From contig CANQXK010000014.1 of NCBI GenBank assembly GCA_947627715.1, positions 1 through 57,673 of the forward strand: a stretch of 57,673 nt of DNA, given 5' to 3'. Shown here one piece after another: positions 1 to 8,118 of this stretch; within the stretch, counting starts at the first letter, position 1, and each line of letters starts with the position of its first letter. Position numbers and translations under genes: made by a program. The notes below the pieces were generated by a model. The model did not search any database. It was given only the letters and a program-made list of their open reading frames with translations, and was not told where the DNA came from. This stretch comes from an uncultured Oscillospiraceae bacterium. GTDB lineage: Bacteria; Bacillota; Clostridia; Oscillospirales; Oscillospiraceae.

Positions 1-68
1 TTCATGCAGTTGCCAGACCGCATGTTTATTCTAACAGGGATTCTTCCTCTTCGCCATAGGCTCTTTTG
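1..68. other. window edge, no supportable gene
   Basis: This stretch is AT-richer than the neighbouring genes and no convincing coding sequence is visible. On the minus strand an ATG near position 52 opens only eight codons before a stop. It lies outside the hairpin that ends at position 91, so it probably belongs to whatever is to the left of the window, possibly a mobile-element end. That origin is a guess. Confidence 0.3.
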
Positions 69-94
69 AACCACTCGCTTAGCGAGTGGTTTTC
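69..94 (+). terminator. hairpin terminator of a gene left of the window
   Basis: Arms of 11 bases (69-79 and 81-91) form a near-perfect palindrome and are followed on the plus strand by a short T-run (90-93). It would end a plus-strand transcript entering from the left, facing the decarboxylase operon terminator. The short T-run makes it weaker than the next hairpin. Confidence 0.5.
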
Positions 95-98
95 TGGT

Positions 99-133
99 TA
101 AAAAAAACGGACGCTTTCGCGTCCGTTTTTTTG
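99..133 (-). terminator. bidirectional terminator of the decarboxylase operon
   Basis: An 8-bp GC-rich stem (107-114 with 119-126) and a TTTC loop is flanked by an A-run on the left and a T-run on the right, so it can act in both directions. It lies about 12 bases past the stop codon of the minus-strand beta subunit gene at 145 and fits the end of that operon. Confidence 0.85.
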
Positions 134-144
134 TTGGAATGGTT

Positions 145-1455
145 TTACGCGCCGAAGACGCGGATCAGGAAGCCCGCCGCGATGGCGCTGCCGATGACGC
201 CGGCCACGTTGGGACCCATGGCGTGCATCAGGAGGAAGTTGCCGGGGTTGGCCTTCTGGCCCTCCACCTGGGCCACGCGGGCCGCCATGGGGACGGCGGA
301 GACGCCCGCCGCGCCGATGAGGGGGTTGATCTTCCCGCCGGAGAGCTTATACATGAGCTTGCCCACGAGCAACCCGCCAATGGTGGAGAAGCAGAAAGCG
401 ACAAGGCCCAGCACCACGATCTTCAGGGTGTTGAGGGTCAGGAACCGCGCCGCCACGGTGGTGGCGCCCACGGAGATGCCCAGGAAGAGCGTCACAATGT
501 TCATGAGGGCGTTTTGCGCCACGTCGGAGAGCCGCTCCGTGACCCCCGTCTCTCTCAGGAGGTTCCCGAACATCAGACACCCGATGAGGGGCGCGGTGGA
601 GGGCAGGAGCAGGATGACGAACCCGGCCACCACGATGGGGAAGACGATCTTCTCGGTCTTGCTCACCTCCCGGAGCTGCTCCATCTTCACGGAACGCTCC
701 TTCTCGGTGGTCAGCGCCCGCATGATGGGCGGCTGGATCATGGGAATGAGGGCCATATAGGAGTAGGCCGCGATGGCGATGGGGCCTAAGAGCGCCGGGG
801 CCAGGAGCATACACGTCAATATCGCCGTGGGCCCGTCCGCGCCGCCGATGATGCCGATGGAGGCAGCCTGGTTGCCGGTAAAGCCCAGGAGGATCGCGCC
901 GAAGAAGGCGAAGAACACGCCGAACTGCGCCGCCGCACCCAGGAAGAAGCTCTTGGGGTTGGCGATGAGGGGTCCGAAGTCCGTCATGGCCCCCACGCCG
1001 ATGAAGATGAGGCAGGGGTAGATGCCGGCCTTGACGCCGATGTAGAGGATGTCCAGAAGCCCGCCCAGGTGGGCGATGTCGGTGAAGGACAGCTTCTCGA
1101 TGATCTCCGGCTCCTCCGCGCCCTCCGGGAGGGCGGCCCGGTACTCCTCCAGCGACATGACCCGCTCCTCCTCCACGTTGTAGAGGATGGCGTCGTTGGC
1201 GGCGTCATAGGGGCACTCGTAGACGTATGCGTCCCACATACCCATGTGGTACAGGCCCGCTCCGGGCAGATTGGTGAGCAGCGCGCCGAAGGCGATACCC
1301 ACCAGCAAAAGAGGCTCGAACTTCTTCTTTATGCCCAGGTACAGCAGGACCAGGGCCACCAGGATCATGATCAGCGACTTCCAGCCGCCGCTTTCAAAAA
1401 AGCCCATGAAGCCTGATTCCATCCACAGCCCCTTCAGGGTCTCCAAAATGTTCAA
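145..1455 (-). CDS. oadB: Na+-translocating decarboxylase beta subunit
   Basis: This is the integral membrane beta subunit of a sodium-pumping biotin-dependent decarboxylase. It decarboxylates carboxybiotin and exports Na+. The 436-residue protein is a multi-span membrane protein carrying the family signature GGADGPT (204-210), whose aspartate is the key coupling residue in this family. A hydrophilic stretch (about 73-128) separates the first helices from the conserved core. The start is TTG at 1455, eight bases after GAGGAGG, and no better in-frame start is seen. It is the last gene of the operon, directly after the biotin carrier. Oxaloacetate is the likeliest substrate because the linked carboxyltransferase is of the pyruvate type. 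Methylmalonyl- or glutaconyl-CoA pumps share this subunit. Confidence 0.93.
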   Translation of the reverse strand: MNILETLKGLWMESGFMGFFESGGWKSLIMILVALVLLYLGIKKKFEPLLLVGIAFGALLTNLPGAGLYHMGMWDAYVYECPYDAANDAILYNVEEERVMSLEEYRAALPEGAEEPEIIEKLSFTDIAHLGGLLDILYIGVKAGIYPCLIFIGVGAMTDFGPLIANPKSFFLGAAAQFGVFFAFFGAILLGFTGNQAASIGIIGGADGPTAILTCMLLAPALLGPIAIAAYSYMALIPMIQPPIMRALTTEKERSVKMEQLREVSKTEKIVFPIVVAGFVILLLPSTAPLIGCLMFGNLLRETGVTERLSDVAQNALMNIVTLFLGISVGATTVAARFLTLNTLKIVVLGLVAFCFSTIGGLLVGKLMYKLSGGKINPLIGAAGVSAVPMAARVAQVEGQKANPGNFLLMHAMGPNVAGVIGSAIAAGFLIRVFGA

Positions 1456-1468
1456 TCCGAAGACCTCC

Positions 1469-1867
1469 TCACGCCAGGATCACCAGCGGGGAGCCGGTTT
1501 CCACCTTGGCGCCCTTGCTGGTCACCACCTGAGCCACCGTGCCGTCGCGGGGGGCCATGATCTCGTTTTCCATCTTCATGGCCTCCAGCACCACCAGCAC
1601 GTCTCCGCTCTTCACCGTGTCCCCGGCGTTCACGTTGACCTTGACGATATTCCCCGGCATGGGGGCGTTGACCGGCTCTCCCGCCGCAGCGGCCTGGGGG
1701 GCGGCCGGCGCGGGCGCGGGAGCGGCGGGGGCGGGGGCGGCGGGCGCAGCCGGAGCCGGGGCCGCAGGGGCCGGGGCGACGGCGTCATACTCGTCCAGAA
1801 GCATCGCCTCGCCGTGCTCCACCTCCACCTCGTAGGTCTTTCCGTTTAATGTGACTAAATATTTCAT
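1469..1867 (-). CDS. biotin carrier subunit of the decarboxylase
   Basis: A stand-alone biotinyl carrier of 132 residues shuttles the carboxyl group between the carboxyltransferase and the membrane beta subunit. The C-terminal biotinyl/lipoyl domain holds EAMKME with the biotinylated Lys98. The N-terminal segment is joined by an Ala/Pro linker (about 31-62), a flexible tether typical of these carriers. Its start overlaps the stop of the gamma subunit gene by four bases (ATGA), indicating translational coupling. In many oxaloacetate decarboxylases this domain is fused to the alpha subunit, but here it is separate, as in GcdC/MmdC proteins. Confidence 0.93.
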   Translation of the reverse strand: MKYLVTLNGKTYEVEVEHGEAMLLDEYDAVAPAPAAPAPAAPAAPAPAAPAPAPAAPQAAAAGEPVNAPMPGNIVKVNVNAGDTVKSGDVLVVLEAMKMENEIMAPRDGTVAQVVTSKGAKVETGSPLVILA

Positions 1868-2205
1868 TTCCTGTGAACCTCCCTGATAGAGATGAAGCGC
1901 AATTCGTTGATGGGGATCTTCAGCTCGTCGGCCACGATGGCCATGATCATGGCGGCGTCCCTGTCGGGCGTGTCGTAGAGCTTCAGGTCGCCGGCCGCTC
2001 CCGGCGCCTCCGCCTCGTGGGGGATCGGGGTGACGGTGACGGCGGTTTTCTCAGCGGCAGGGGCGGCGGGGGCGGCCTTTTTGGCGGTCATGACCTTGCC
2101 TGTCAGCATCACCACCAGCACCAGCAGCGCGATCCCAAGGAACACCACGGCGTAGCCCATGACGGCGTCCATAAGCGCCTCGCCCACATTCATCTTAAAT
2201 TCCAT
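1864..2205 (-). CDS. oadG: decarboxylase gamma subunit (OadG family)
   Basis: This small single-span membrane subunit of 113 residues anchors and helps assemble the decarboxylase complex. One transmembrane helix (about 17-36) is followed by an Ala/Pro-rich cytoplasmic linker. The C-terminal segment, around IMAIVADELKIPINELRFIS, is long and well conserved in clostridial OadG proteins. The gene sits 9 bases after the alpha subunit and overlaps the carrier gene. Position, size and topology support the call more than catalytic residues do, since the family has few. Confidence 0.85.
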   Translation of the reverse strand: MEFKMNVGEALMDAVMGYAVVFLGIALLVLVVMLTGKVMTAKKAAPAAPAAEKTAVTVTPIPHEAEAPGAAGDLKLYDTPDRDAAMIMAIVADELKIPINELRFISIREVHRK

Positions 2206-2214
2206 GGCGCTCCC

Positions 2215-3612
2215 TCACTCCTCTACGATGGAGTACTTCACGTGGTGCTCCTCCTGCTCGCGGCGGTCCTTGAGGAACTTCACCGTCTGATCGGGGAAGC
2301 AGATCCAGCTCATCAGGTCCTCCTCGGACCGGCAGAGCGTCCCCAGGGCGGCCCTGGCGTCCTCAAATTCCTTCCCGGTCCTTTTGGCGTCCTCGACGCG
2401 GCAGTCCACGGGCTTTCCGTCGCCCAGGATCTTCTTCTGAAGCTCCTGGCTCACAGGCGCGGGCGCGATGCCGTACTCGCCCCGGAAGTAGTTTTTGATC
2501 TCGTTGGAGATCTGCTTGTACCGCTCGCCCATCAGCACGTTGATCACGGCCTGGTTGCCCACCATCTGGGAGAGGGGCGTCACCAGCGGGGGATAGCCCA
2601 GATCCCGGCGCACGTTGGGGATCTCCACCAGGGCCTCGTCAAACCGATCCAGGGCGTTCATGTCCTTAAGGTTTGCGATCATGTTGGAGAGCATCCCGCC
2701 GGGGACCTTGTAGACAAGGGCCTGGGCGTCCGTGCCCATGGACTTGGGATTGATAAGCCCGGAGTCGATGTATTTCTGCTTCACGGGCTTGAAGAAATCG
2801 TTGACCTGATTGATGGCCTTCTCGTCAAGGCCCGTCTCATAGCCCATCTGGGTGAGGGCGTAATAGAGGGTCTCCGTGGCGGCCTGGCTGGTGCCGTTAG
2901 AGAAGCAGGACGTGGCGGTGTCGATGACGTCCACGCCGGATTCCACGGCCTTCAAAAGCGTCATATACGCCATGCCCGTGGTGCAGTGGGTGTGGAGGAT
3001 GAGGGGGATGTCGCCCACCTCGTCCTTGATGCCCTTTATAAGGCCCTCGGCCTCGGCGGGGGACATGGTGCCGGCCATGTCCTTGAGGCAGATGGTGTCG
3101 AAGCCCATCGTTTTAAGCTCCCGGCACATCTCCACGTACTTCTTCACCGTGTGGACGGGGCTTTGGGTGTAGCTGATGCACCCGGACGCCACGGTGCGGG
3201 CGGTCCCGTATTTCTTCGTGGCCTCAAGCGCCGTCCTGATGTTGCGGAAATCGTTGAGGGCGTCGAAAATGCGGATCACATCGATGCCGTTCTTGATGGA
3301 GAGCTCCACGAATTTCTCCACCACGTCGTCGTGGTAGTGGTGGTAGCCCAGAAGATTCTGGCCCCGCAGCAGCATCTGGAGCCGGGTGTCCGGCATGGCC
3401 GCCCGGAGCTTCCGCAGCCTCTCCCAGGGGTCCTCCCCCAGGTAGCGCAGGCAGGAGTCAAAGGTGGCCCCGCCCCAACATTCTACCGAGTAGTACCCGG
3501 CCTTGTCCATGCAAGGCAGGATCCCCTCATAATCGGCGTAGGGGAGCCTCGTCGCCATCAGCGACTGGTTGGCGTCTCGCAGCACCGTTTCCGTAAATTG
3601 AACCCTTTTCAT
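2215..3612 (-). CDS. oadA: oxaloacetate decarboxylase alpha (carboxyltransferase)
   Basis: This is the cytoplasmic carboxyltransferase that moves CO2 from oxaloacetate to biotin, yielding pyruvate. The HMGL-like barrel begins with FTETVLRDANQSL (metal ligand Asp13). It carries LKDMAG, whose Lys177 is carbamylated in this family, and metal-binding HTH (His207, His209). The protein has 465 residues and stops after the conserved carboxylase domain, with no biotin attachment motif, because that domain is encoded separately. I place the start at ATG 3612, nine bases after GGGAGGT. The in-frame ATG at 3630 overlaps that ribosome site. It is the first gene of the operon. A pyruvate carboxylase B role is possible, but the beta and gamma subunits favour the decarboxylase. 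Confidence 0.92.
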   Translation of the reverse strand: MKRVQFTETVLRDANQSLMATRLPYADYEGILPCMDKAGYYSVECWGGATFDSCLRYLGEDPWERLRKLRAAMPDTRLQMLLRGQNLLGYHHYHDDVVEKFVELSIKNGIDVIRIFDALNDFRNIRTALEATKKYGTARTVASGCISYTQSPVHTVKKYVEMCRELKTMGFDTICLKDMAGTMSPAEAEGLIKGIKDEVGDIPLILHTHCTTGMAYMTLLKAVESGVDVIDTATSCFSNGTSQAATETLYYALTQMGYETGLDEKAINQVNDFFKPVKQKYIDSGLINPKSMGTDAQALVYKVPGGMLSNMIANLKDMNALDRFDEALVEIPNVRRDLGYPPLVTPLSQMVGNQAVINVLMGERYKQISNEIKNYFRGEYGIAPAPVSQELQKKILGDGKPVDCRVEDAKRTGKEFEDARAALGTLCRSEEDLMSWICFPDQTVKFLKDRREQEEHHVKYSIVEE

Positions 3613-3713
3613 GCAATTTTTACCTCCCATTTTCCGTCGATCAGGGGCAAAATATGTGGCCGGGTCCCGGATTTTCCCATTTTCTTAGAGATTCTCCAAT
3701 CCCAACCCATTTT

Positions 3714-3742
3714 ATCTTAACACGAAAAGCGTCTCTTTGCAA
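3714..3742 (-). promoter_or_regulatory. promoter of the decarboxylase operon
   Basis: On the minus strand TTGCAA (3737-3742) and TAAGAT (3714-3719) are 17 bases apart, giving a leader of roughly 95 bases before oadA. The boxes are near consensus rather than exact. No riboswitch-like fold was recognised in the leader. Confidence 0.55.
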
Positions 3743-3788
3743 CTGTCAATCCCGCCAAATCCACGGGGTTTATGAACGTTATTCCTGC

Positions 3789-3839
3789 AAAAAACGCCGC
3801 CCCGCCGCGCCTCTTTTCGGGGCGGTGCGGAGCGGCGTC
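3789..3839 (-). terminator. terminator after the rRNA methyltransferase gene
   Basis: A GC-rich imperfect hairpin downstream of the minus-strand gene ending at 3860 is followed, on the minus strand, by a run of six T. It separates that gene from the decarboxylase operon promoter. Confidence 0.7.
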
Positions 3840-3859
3840 AGGCCGAACATTTTTGGCGG

Positions 3860-5089
3860 TCATATGACCTGGAAAATATAGAATTTCAGATACTCCGTCT
3901 CCGGCACGTTCCAGAGGATGGGGTGGTCCGGCGCCTGCTTGCGCACCTCCACCTCCCTGAGCTCTCGGTTCGCGTCCCGGGCGGCCTGGCGGAGCATCCT
4001 CTCAAACTGCTCCATGGGCATGAAGTGGCTGCAGGAGGCCGTGGCCAGATACCCGCCCCTGGGCAGGAGGGACATGGCGCGGTAGTTGATCTCCCGGTAA
4101 CCCCGGTAGGCGCTGTCCGCGGTGGCGCGGGACTTGGTGAAGGCCGGCGGGTCCAGGATCACAAGGTCATAAGCGCCCCGGCTCTCCGCGCACAGCCGGG
4201 GCAACAGCTCAAAGACGTCGGCACAGACCACGTCGATCTTCTCCGAAAGGCCGTTGCGCGCGGCGTTCCTCCGCGCCATCTCCGCCGCCGTCTCCGACAC
4301 GTCCACGGCGGTCACGTGCGCCGCCCCGCCCAGGGCGGCGTTGAGGGCGAAGGAGCCGGTGTGGGTGAAGCAGTCCAGCACCCGCTTCCCCCCGGCGATG
4401 CGGGCTATGGCGGCGCGGTTGAACTTCTGATCCAGGAAAAACCCGGTTTTCTGGCCGTTTTCCACGTCCACCTGGTAGAATATGCCGTTTTCGCGGATCT
4501 CCGTCACGGCGCTCTCCGGGTGCGTCTCGCCGGGCAGGTCATACCAGCCCCTGGTCTGGGGAAGCCCCTCCAGGGACCGGGCCGCCAGGTCGTTGCGCTC
4601 ATAGACGCCGCGAATCTCCTGCCCGTCCTCCCGCAGGACCTTGACCATCAGCGGGAATATAACGTCCTTGAGCCTCTCCAGCCCCACGGAGGCCGTCTGG
4701 ACGGAGAGGAGATCGTTGAAGCGGTCCACCGTGAGGCCGGGGAAGCCGTCCGACTCCCCGAAGATGACCCGGCAGGCGGAAAGCTGGCCGCCCATGACGG
4801 CCTTGCGGTACTCCCAGGCGTAGCGCACGCGCCGCTCCCAGAAAGCCGCGTCAAACCTGTCGTTGGCGTTGCGGGACACCAGCCGGACGCGGATCTTGCT
4901 CTCCCTGGACAAGAACCCGGTGCCCAGATACGTCCCCCTGGGGCCGATCACGTCCGTCAGCGCGCCGTTTTCCACGTCCTCCGGCTGGGAGATCACGTCC
5001 GAGGCGTAGATCCACGGGTGGCCCGTCCCGGCCCACCGCTCGCCCTTGGCCGTCACCACGACCTTGGGAAACGCCCTCTCCGTTTTCAT
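3860..5089 (-). CDS. RlmI-family 23S rRNA methyltransferase
   Basis: This is a class I SAM-dependent methyltransferase of the RlmI/YwbD type, which methylates a cytosine of 23S rRNA. It has 409 residues. The N-terminal PUA-like RNA-binding domain (about 8-80) includes GHPWIYASDV. The Rossmann methyltransferase domain has VLDCFTHTGSFAL as the SAM-binding motif, ILDPPAF as the catalytic motif IV, and ATASCSHFM near the end. It appears monocistronic, with its own terminator. The exact target base cannot be read from sequence, so no symbol is given. The start ATG at 5089 is followed by a typical PUA-domain sequence. Confidence 0.88.
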   Translation of the reverse strand: MKTERAFPKVVVTAKGERWAGTGHPWIYASDVISQPEDVENGALTDVIGPRGTYLGTGFLSRESKIRVRLVSRNANDRFDAAFWERRVRYAWEYRKAVMGGQLSACRVIFGESDGFPGLTVDRFNDLLSVQTASVGLERLKDVIFPLMVKVLREDGQEIRGVYERNDLAARSLEGLPQTRGWYDLPGETHPESAVTEIRENGIFYQVDVENGQKTGFFLDQKFNRAAIARIAGGKRVLDCFTHTGSFALNAALGGAAHVTAVDVSETAAEMARRNAARNGLSEKIDVVCADVFELLPRLCAESRGAYDLVILDPPAFTKSRATADSAYRGYREINYRAMSLLPRGGYLATASCSHFMPMEQFERMLRQAARDANRELREVEVRKQAPDHPILWNVPETEYLKFYIFQVI

Positions 5090-5248
5090 GGGATCGCCGC
5101 CCTTTCAAGTGGAATGGCAGGGCAAACCTTCATGGGTCCGCCCCCGTGCTCCTATCTTACCACGCGCACCGGCAAATTGCAACACCGGCCCAGACCGCAG
5201 GCGGCTTCCAAAAACCTCAAAAGGCCGCAGGACTTTTCCCGATAGACA

Positions 5249-5275
5249 GCGGGCCGCCCTTGCCGGGCGGCCCGC
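5249..5275 (-). terminator. GC-rich hairpin after the opp operon
   Basis: A perfect 11-bp stem of G and C bases (5249-5259 with 5265-5275) lies just downstream of the last gene of the peptide importer operon. No T-run follows on the minus strand. It may stabilise the 3' end or depend on other factors to terminate. Confidence 0.5.
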
Positions 5276-5296
5276 GATCCGTTATTCACCAGTTAT

Positions 5297-5485
5297 TCAT
5301 ATGACCCGGAAGAGGAGCATCATCAGGAGGACGAATCCCCCCAGCACCAGCAGGGCGGGCAAAACCAGGGTGAAGAGCGCGGCGATGAGCATGGCGGGGA
5401 AGTCCCCCTTCTCCAGCTTCTCCCGCTCCTCCTCCGGCACGGGTTTTACGTCCTTAAGATGCTTCCAGTGGCTGAAAATCGACAC
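5297..5485 (-). CDS. small single-span membrane protein after oppF
   Basis: A 62-residue protein of unknown function. The N-terminal half is charged (PVPEEEREKLEKG) and the C-terminal half is a strongly hydrophobic helix or hairpin (about 30-60). The GTG start at 5485 is preceded by AAAGGAG at seven bases. It lies 43 bases after oppF and before the operon's end hairpin, so it is probably co-transcribed with the importer and could be an accessory subunit. The link to the transporter is inference from position only. Confidence 0.65.
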   Translation of the reverse strand: MSIFSHWKHLKDVKPVPEEEREKLEKGDFPAMLIAALFTLVLPALLVLGGFVLLMMLLFRVI

Positions 5486-5528
5486 GGTCCTGCTCCTTTC
5501 GGTCCCGCGCCCGTGTGGGCGCAGGGGG

Positions 5529-7124
5529 TCAGCTGCGGGCCTCGCCCACAGTGGTCTTGATCCCTTCCAGGTACGAGCCGTCCGGGGCGAGCTTCGGCCC
5601 GTCGTAGTGGCAGGCGCAGAAGTGGCCCGGCTCGATCTCCTTCAGCTCAGGGCACACACGGGAGCACTTCTCGGTGGCCATGTAGCACCTGGTGTGGAAC
5701 TTGCAGCCCGTAGGCGGCTTGATGGGGCTGGGGATGTTGCCCTCCAGGGTGATGCGCTCCTTGGAGGCGGAATCCGGGTCGGTGGTGGGAATGGCGGACA
5801 GCAGCGCCACGGTGTAGGGGTGGCGGGGATCCCGGAAGATGGTCTCGCTGTCGCCCAGCTCCACCACGTTGCCCAGATACATGACGCAGATGCGGTCGGA
5901 GATGTACTTGACCACGCTCAAATCGTGGGAGATGAACATATAGGTCAGGTTCTGCTTCTCCTTCAGCTCCTGCAGGAGGTTGATGATCTGGGACTGGATG
6001 GACACGTCCAGGGCGGAGACGCACTCGTCGCAAACGATGAACTTGGGCTGGACGGCCAAGGCTCTGGCGATAGCCACGCGCTGGCGCTGGCCGCCGGAGA
6101 ACTGGTGGGGATAGCGGTGGAGCATATACTCCTGGAGTCCGCACTCCTCCATGGTCCTGACGATGTGCTGGCGCATCTTGTCCGAGCCGTGCTTATAGAA
6201 CTTGTGGGTCAGCAGGCCCTCCTCGATGATCTGCCCGATGGTCATACGGGGGTTCAGGGAGGAGTAGGGGTCCTGGAAGATGATCTGCAGATCCTTGCGG
6301 AAGAGGCGCATCTCGTTGTACTTGAGGCGGCTCAGGTCGATGCCCTCGTCGCGCATGGCCTCGTACTTGTCAAACTCCGGGTCCCCCTTGTGGGAGGCGC
6401 GCAGGGCGTCCAGCTCCCCGGTGATCTGATCGCACGCCTTCTGGCAGGCGTCCACCTCCGCCCTGGCGGCGTCCACGGAGAGCTTCAGGGAGTCGGCCTT
6501 GCGCTTGGCCTTGGGGTCGCTCCCGGCGGCATCGGCGGCGGCGTCATACTCCAACTTCACCGCGTTATACTTCTCGCGGGCGGCCTTGCGCTTGAGGTTG
6601 GCCTCGTGCTCCCGCAGCAGAAGCTCGCAGCCCTTCTGCTCGTCCACGGCGAAGAAGCCGCCCAAAATCTTCACGATGTTGTTAAGGCAGGTCTCCTCCT
6701 CGCATCTGGCAAGGGTCTGCTCCTGGAGGGTGTAGAAGTCCGCCTTGTCCTCGCCGCCGGCCTCCTCCACCTTTTTCGCCTTTTCGGCGGCCTTCTGGCT
6801 GGCCTTGTGGAGGGCGGCCTTGTACTTGTGCAGGTCCTTTATGGTCTTGCGCACATACTCCGGCGCCGCGTCGGCGAGGGTCGAGCCGTAGTACATGGTG
6901 GTTCCGGCGGTCTGGGGATAGAGCTGCAACAGCACGCGCCCGAAGGTGGACTTGCCGCAGCCGGACTCGCCCACGACGCCCAGGGTCTCGCCCTCGTAGA
7001 TGTCCAGGGAGATGTCCTCGTTGGCGCGGACGTACAGCTGCTCCTTCTGGAAGATGGAGGACTTGGCGACAGGGAAGTATTTCTTCAAATTACTTATTGA
7101 CAGTAATTTTTTTGTGCTGTTCAC
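5529..7124 (-). CDS. oligopeptide ABC importer ATPase with long insertion
   Basis: This is an OppF/DppF-type ATPase energising peptide uptake. Walker A is GESGCGKST (52-60), the Q-loop is FQDPYSSLNPR (283-293), the signature is SGGQRQRV, and Walker B is FIVCDE, followed by the C-terminal oligopeptide/dipeptide domain with its cysteine-containing tail. The protein has 531 residues against about 320-340 in the family. Walker A and Q-loop are about 225 residues apart instead of about 50, because of a charged, Ala/Lys/Glu-rich and probably coiled-coil insertion (about 85-265). The GTG start at 7124 follows AAGGAGGTGA by six bases and lies inside the oppD reading frame (35-base overlap), so the two genes are translationally coupled. 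Confidence 0.92.
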   Translation of the reverse strand: MNSTKKLLSISNLKKYFPVAKSSIFQKEQLYVRANEDISLDIYEGETLGVVGESGCGKSTFGRVLLQLYPQTAGTTMYYGSTLADAAPEYVRKTIKDLHKYKAALHKASQKAAEKAKKVEEAGGEDKADFYTLQEQTLARCEEETCLNNIVKILGGFFAVDEQKGCELLLREHEANLKRKAAREKYNAVKLEYDAAADAAGSDPKAKRKADSLKLSVDAARAEVDACQKACDQITGELDALRASHKGDPEFDKYEAMRDEGIDLSRLKYNEMRLFRKDLQIIFQDPYSSLNPRMTIGQIIEEGLLTHKFYKHGSDKMRQHIVRTMEECGLQEYMLHRYPHQFSGGQRQRVAIARALAVQPKFIVCDECVSALDVSIQSQIINLLQELKEKQNLTYMFISHDLSVVKYISDRICVMYLGNVVELGDSETIFRDPRHPYTVALLSAIPTTDPDSASKERITLEGNIPSPIKPPTGCKFHTRCYMATEKCSRVCPELKEIEPGHFCACHYDGPKLAPDGSYLEGIKTTVGEARS

Positions 7125-8118
7125 TTGTCCTCACCTCCTTTTCCGGGTAGAAGCATCTGATATACTGGTTGTCGCCGAACTTCTGAAGCTCCGGCTCCTG
7201 CTCCAGGCATTTCTGCGTGGCGTAGGGGCAGCGGGGCGCGAATTTGCAGCCCTTGGGCAGGTCCAGCGGGTGGGGGACGACGCCCTGAATGGGTTCCAGC
7301 TTTTCGCCCCTGCTGTCCAGGCGTGGGATGGACTTCATCAGTCCCTCGGTGTAGGGGTGGGACACGGCGTTGTTGGTGAAAATGACCCGCGCGGGGGCCT
7401 GCTCCACCACCTGGCCGCAGTACATGACGGCCACGTCGTCGGCCATCTCGTTGATAACGCCCAGGTCGTGGGTGATGAAGATGATGGCCGTGCCCTTCTC
7501 CTTCTGAAGCTGGTTCATGAGCTTGAGGATCTGGGCCTGAATGGTCACGTCCAGGGCCGTTGTCGGCTCGTCGGCGATGAGGATCTTGGGCTTGCACGCC
7601 AGGGCCATGGCGATCATGACGCGCTGGCGCATACCGCCGGAGAGCTGGTGGGGGTACTGCCTGATGACGGCCTCCGGGTTGGGGATCTGCACGTCATAGA
7701 GCATCTTCAGGGCCTCCTGATGGGCCTGCTTTTTATTCATGCCCTGGTGGATCATCAGCGGCTCGGAGAGCTGCCGGTCCACGGTGAACACGGGGTTCAG
7801 GCTGGTCATAGGCTCCTGGAAAATGACGGAAATGGCGTTGCCGCGGATGTGGTACATCTCCTCGGTAGAGATCTTCGTCAGGTCCTTGCCCTCGAAGAGG
7901 ATCTCGCCGGACTCGATGTAGCCGTTGGCGTCCAGCAGCCGCAGGATGCTCATGGCGGAGACGGATTTGCCGGAACCCGACTCGCCCACGATACCGATGG
8001 TGCGGCCCGAATCCAGGGAGTAGGACACGTCGTTGACGGCCTTGACGATGCCGTTTCTTGTTTTGAAGAAAGTCTTGAGATGCTTGACCTCAAGCAGGTG
8101 ATTGGTGTTTTCCGCCAT
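7090..8118 (-). CDS. oligopeptide ABC importer ATPase OppD-type
   Basis: The partner ATPase of the peptide importer has 342 residues, the normal length. It has GESGSGKS (Walker A), FQEPMTSLNP (Q-loop), LSGGMRQRV (signature), LIADEPTTALDVT (Walker B with D-loop) and the C-terminal oligo/dipeptide domain with CKFAPRCPYA, cysteines typical of the family and sometimes bound to an Fe-S cluster in related proteins. The gene overlaps the permease gene before it by one base and oppF after it by 35 bases. Unlike oppC and oppF in the same operon it carries no insertion. Confidence 0.95.
   Translation of the reverse strand: MAENTNHLLEVKHLKTFFKTRNGIVKAVNDVSYSLDSGRTIGIVGESGSGKSVSAMSILRLLDANGYIESGEILFEGKDLTKISTEEMYHIRGNAISVIFQEPMTSLNPVFTVDRQLSEPLMIHQGMNKKQAHQEALKMLYDVQIPNPEAVIRQYPHQLSGGMRQRVMIAMALACKPKILIADEPTTALDVTIQAQILKLMNQLQKEKGTAIIFITHDLGVINEMADDVAVMYCGQVVEQAPARVIFTNNAVSHPYTEGLMKSIPRLDSRGEKLEPIQGVVPHPLDLPKGCKFAPRCPYATQKCLEQEPELQKFGDNQYIRCFYPEKEVRTSEQHKKITVNK

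Noticed and set aside
1-68. IS200/IS605-type element end at the left edge
   Set aside because: A hairpin and a tiny start-like ATG on the minus strand recall such ends, but no transposase is visible, so I could not support it.
1873-3720. Long plus-strand frame opposite oadA and oadG
   Set aside because: It is the antisense of recognised genes. GC-rich codons leave few stops in other frames, and the predicted protein is His/Asp/Gly-rich without a family.
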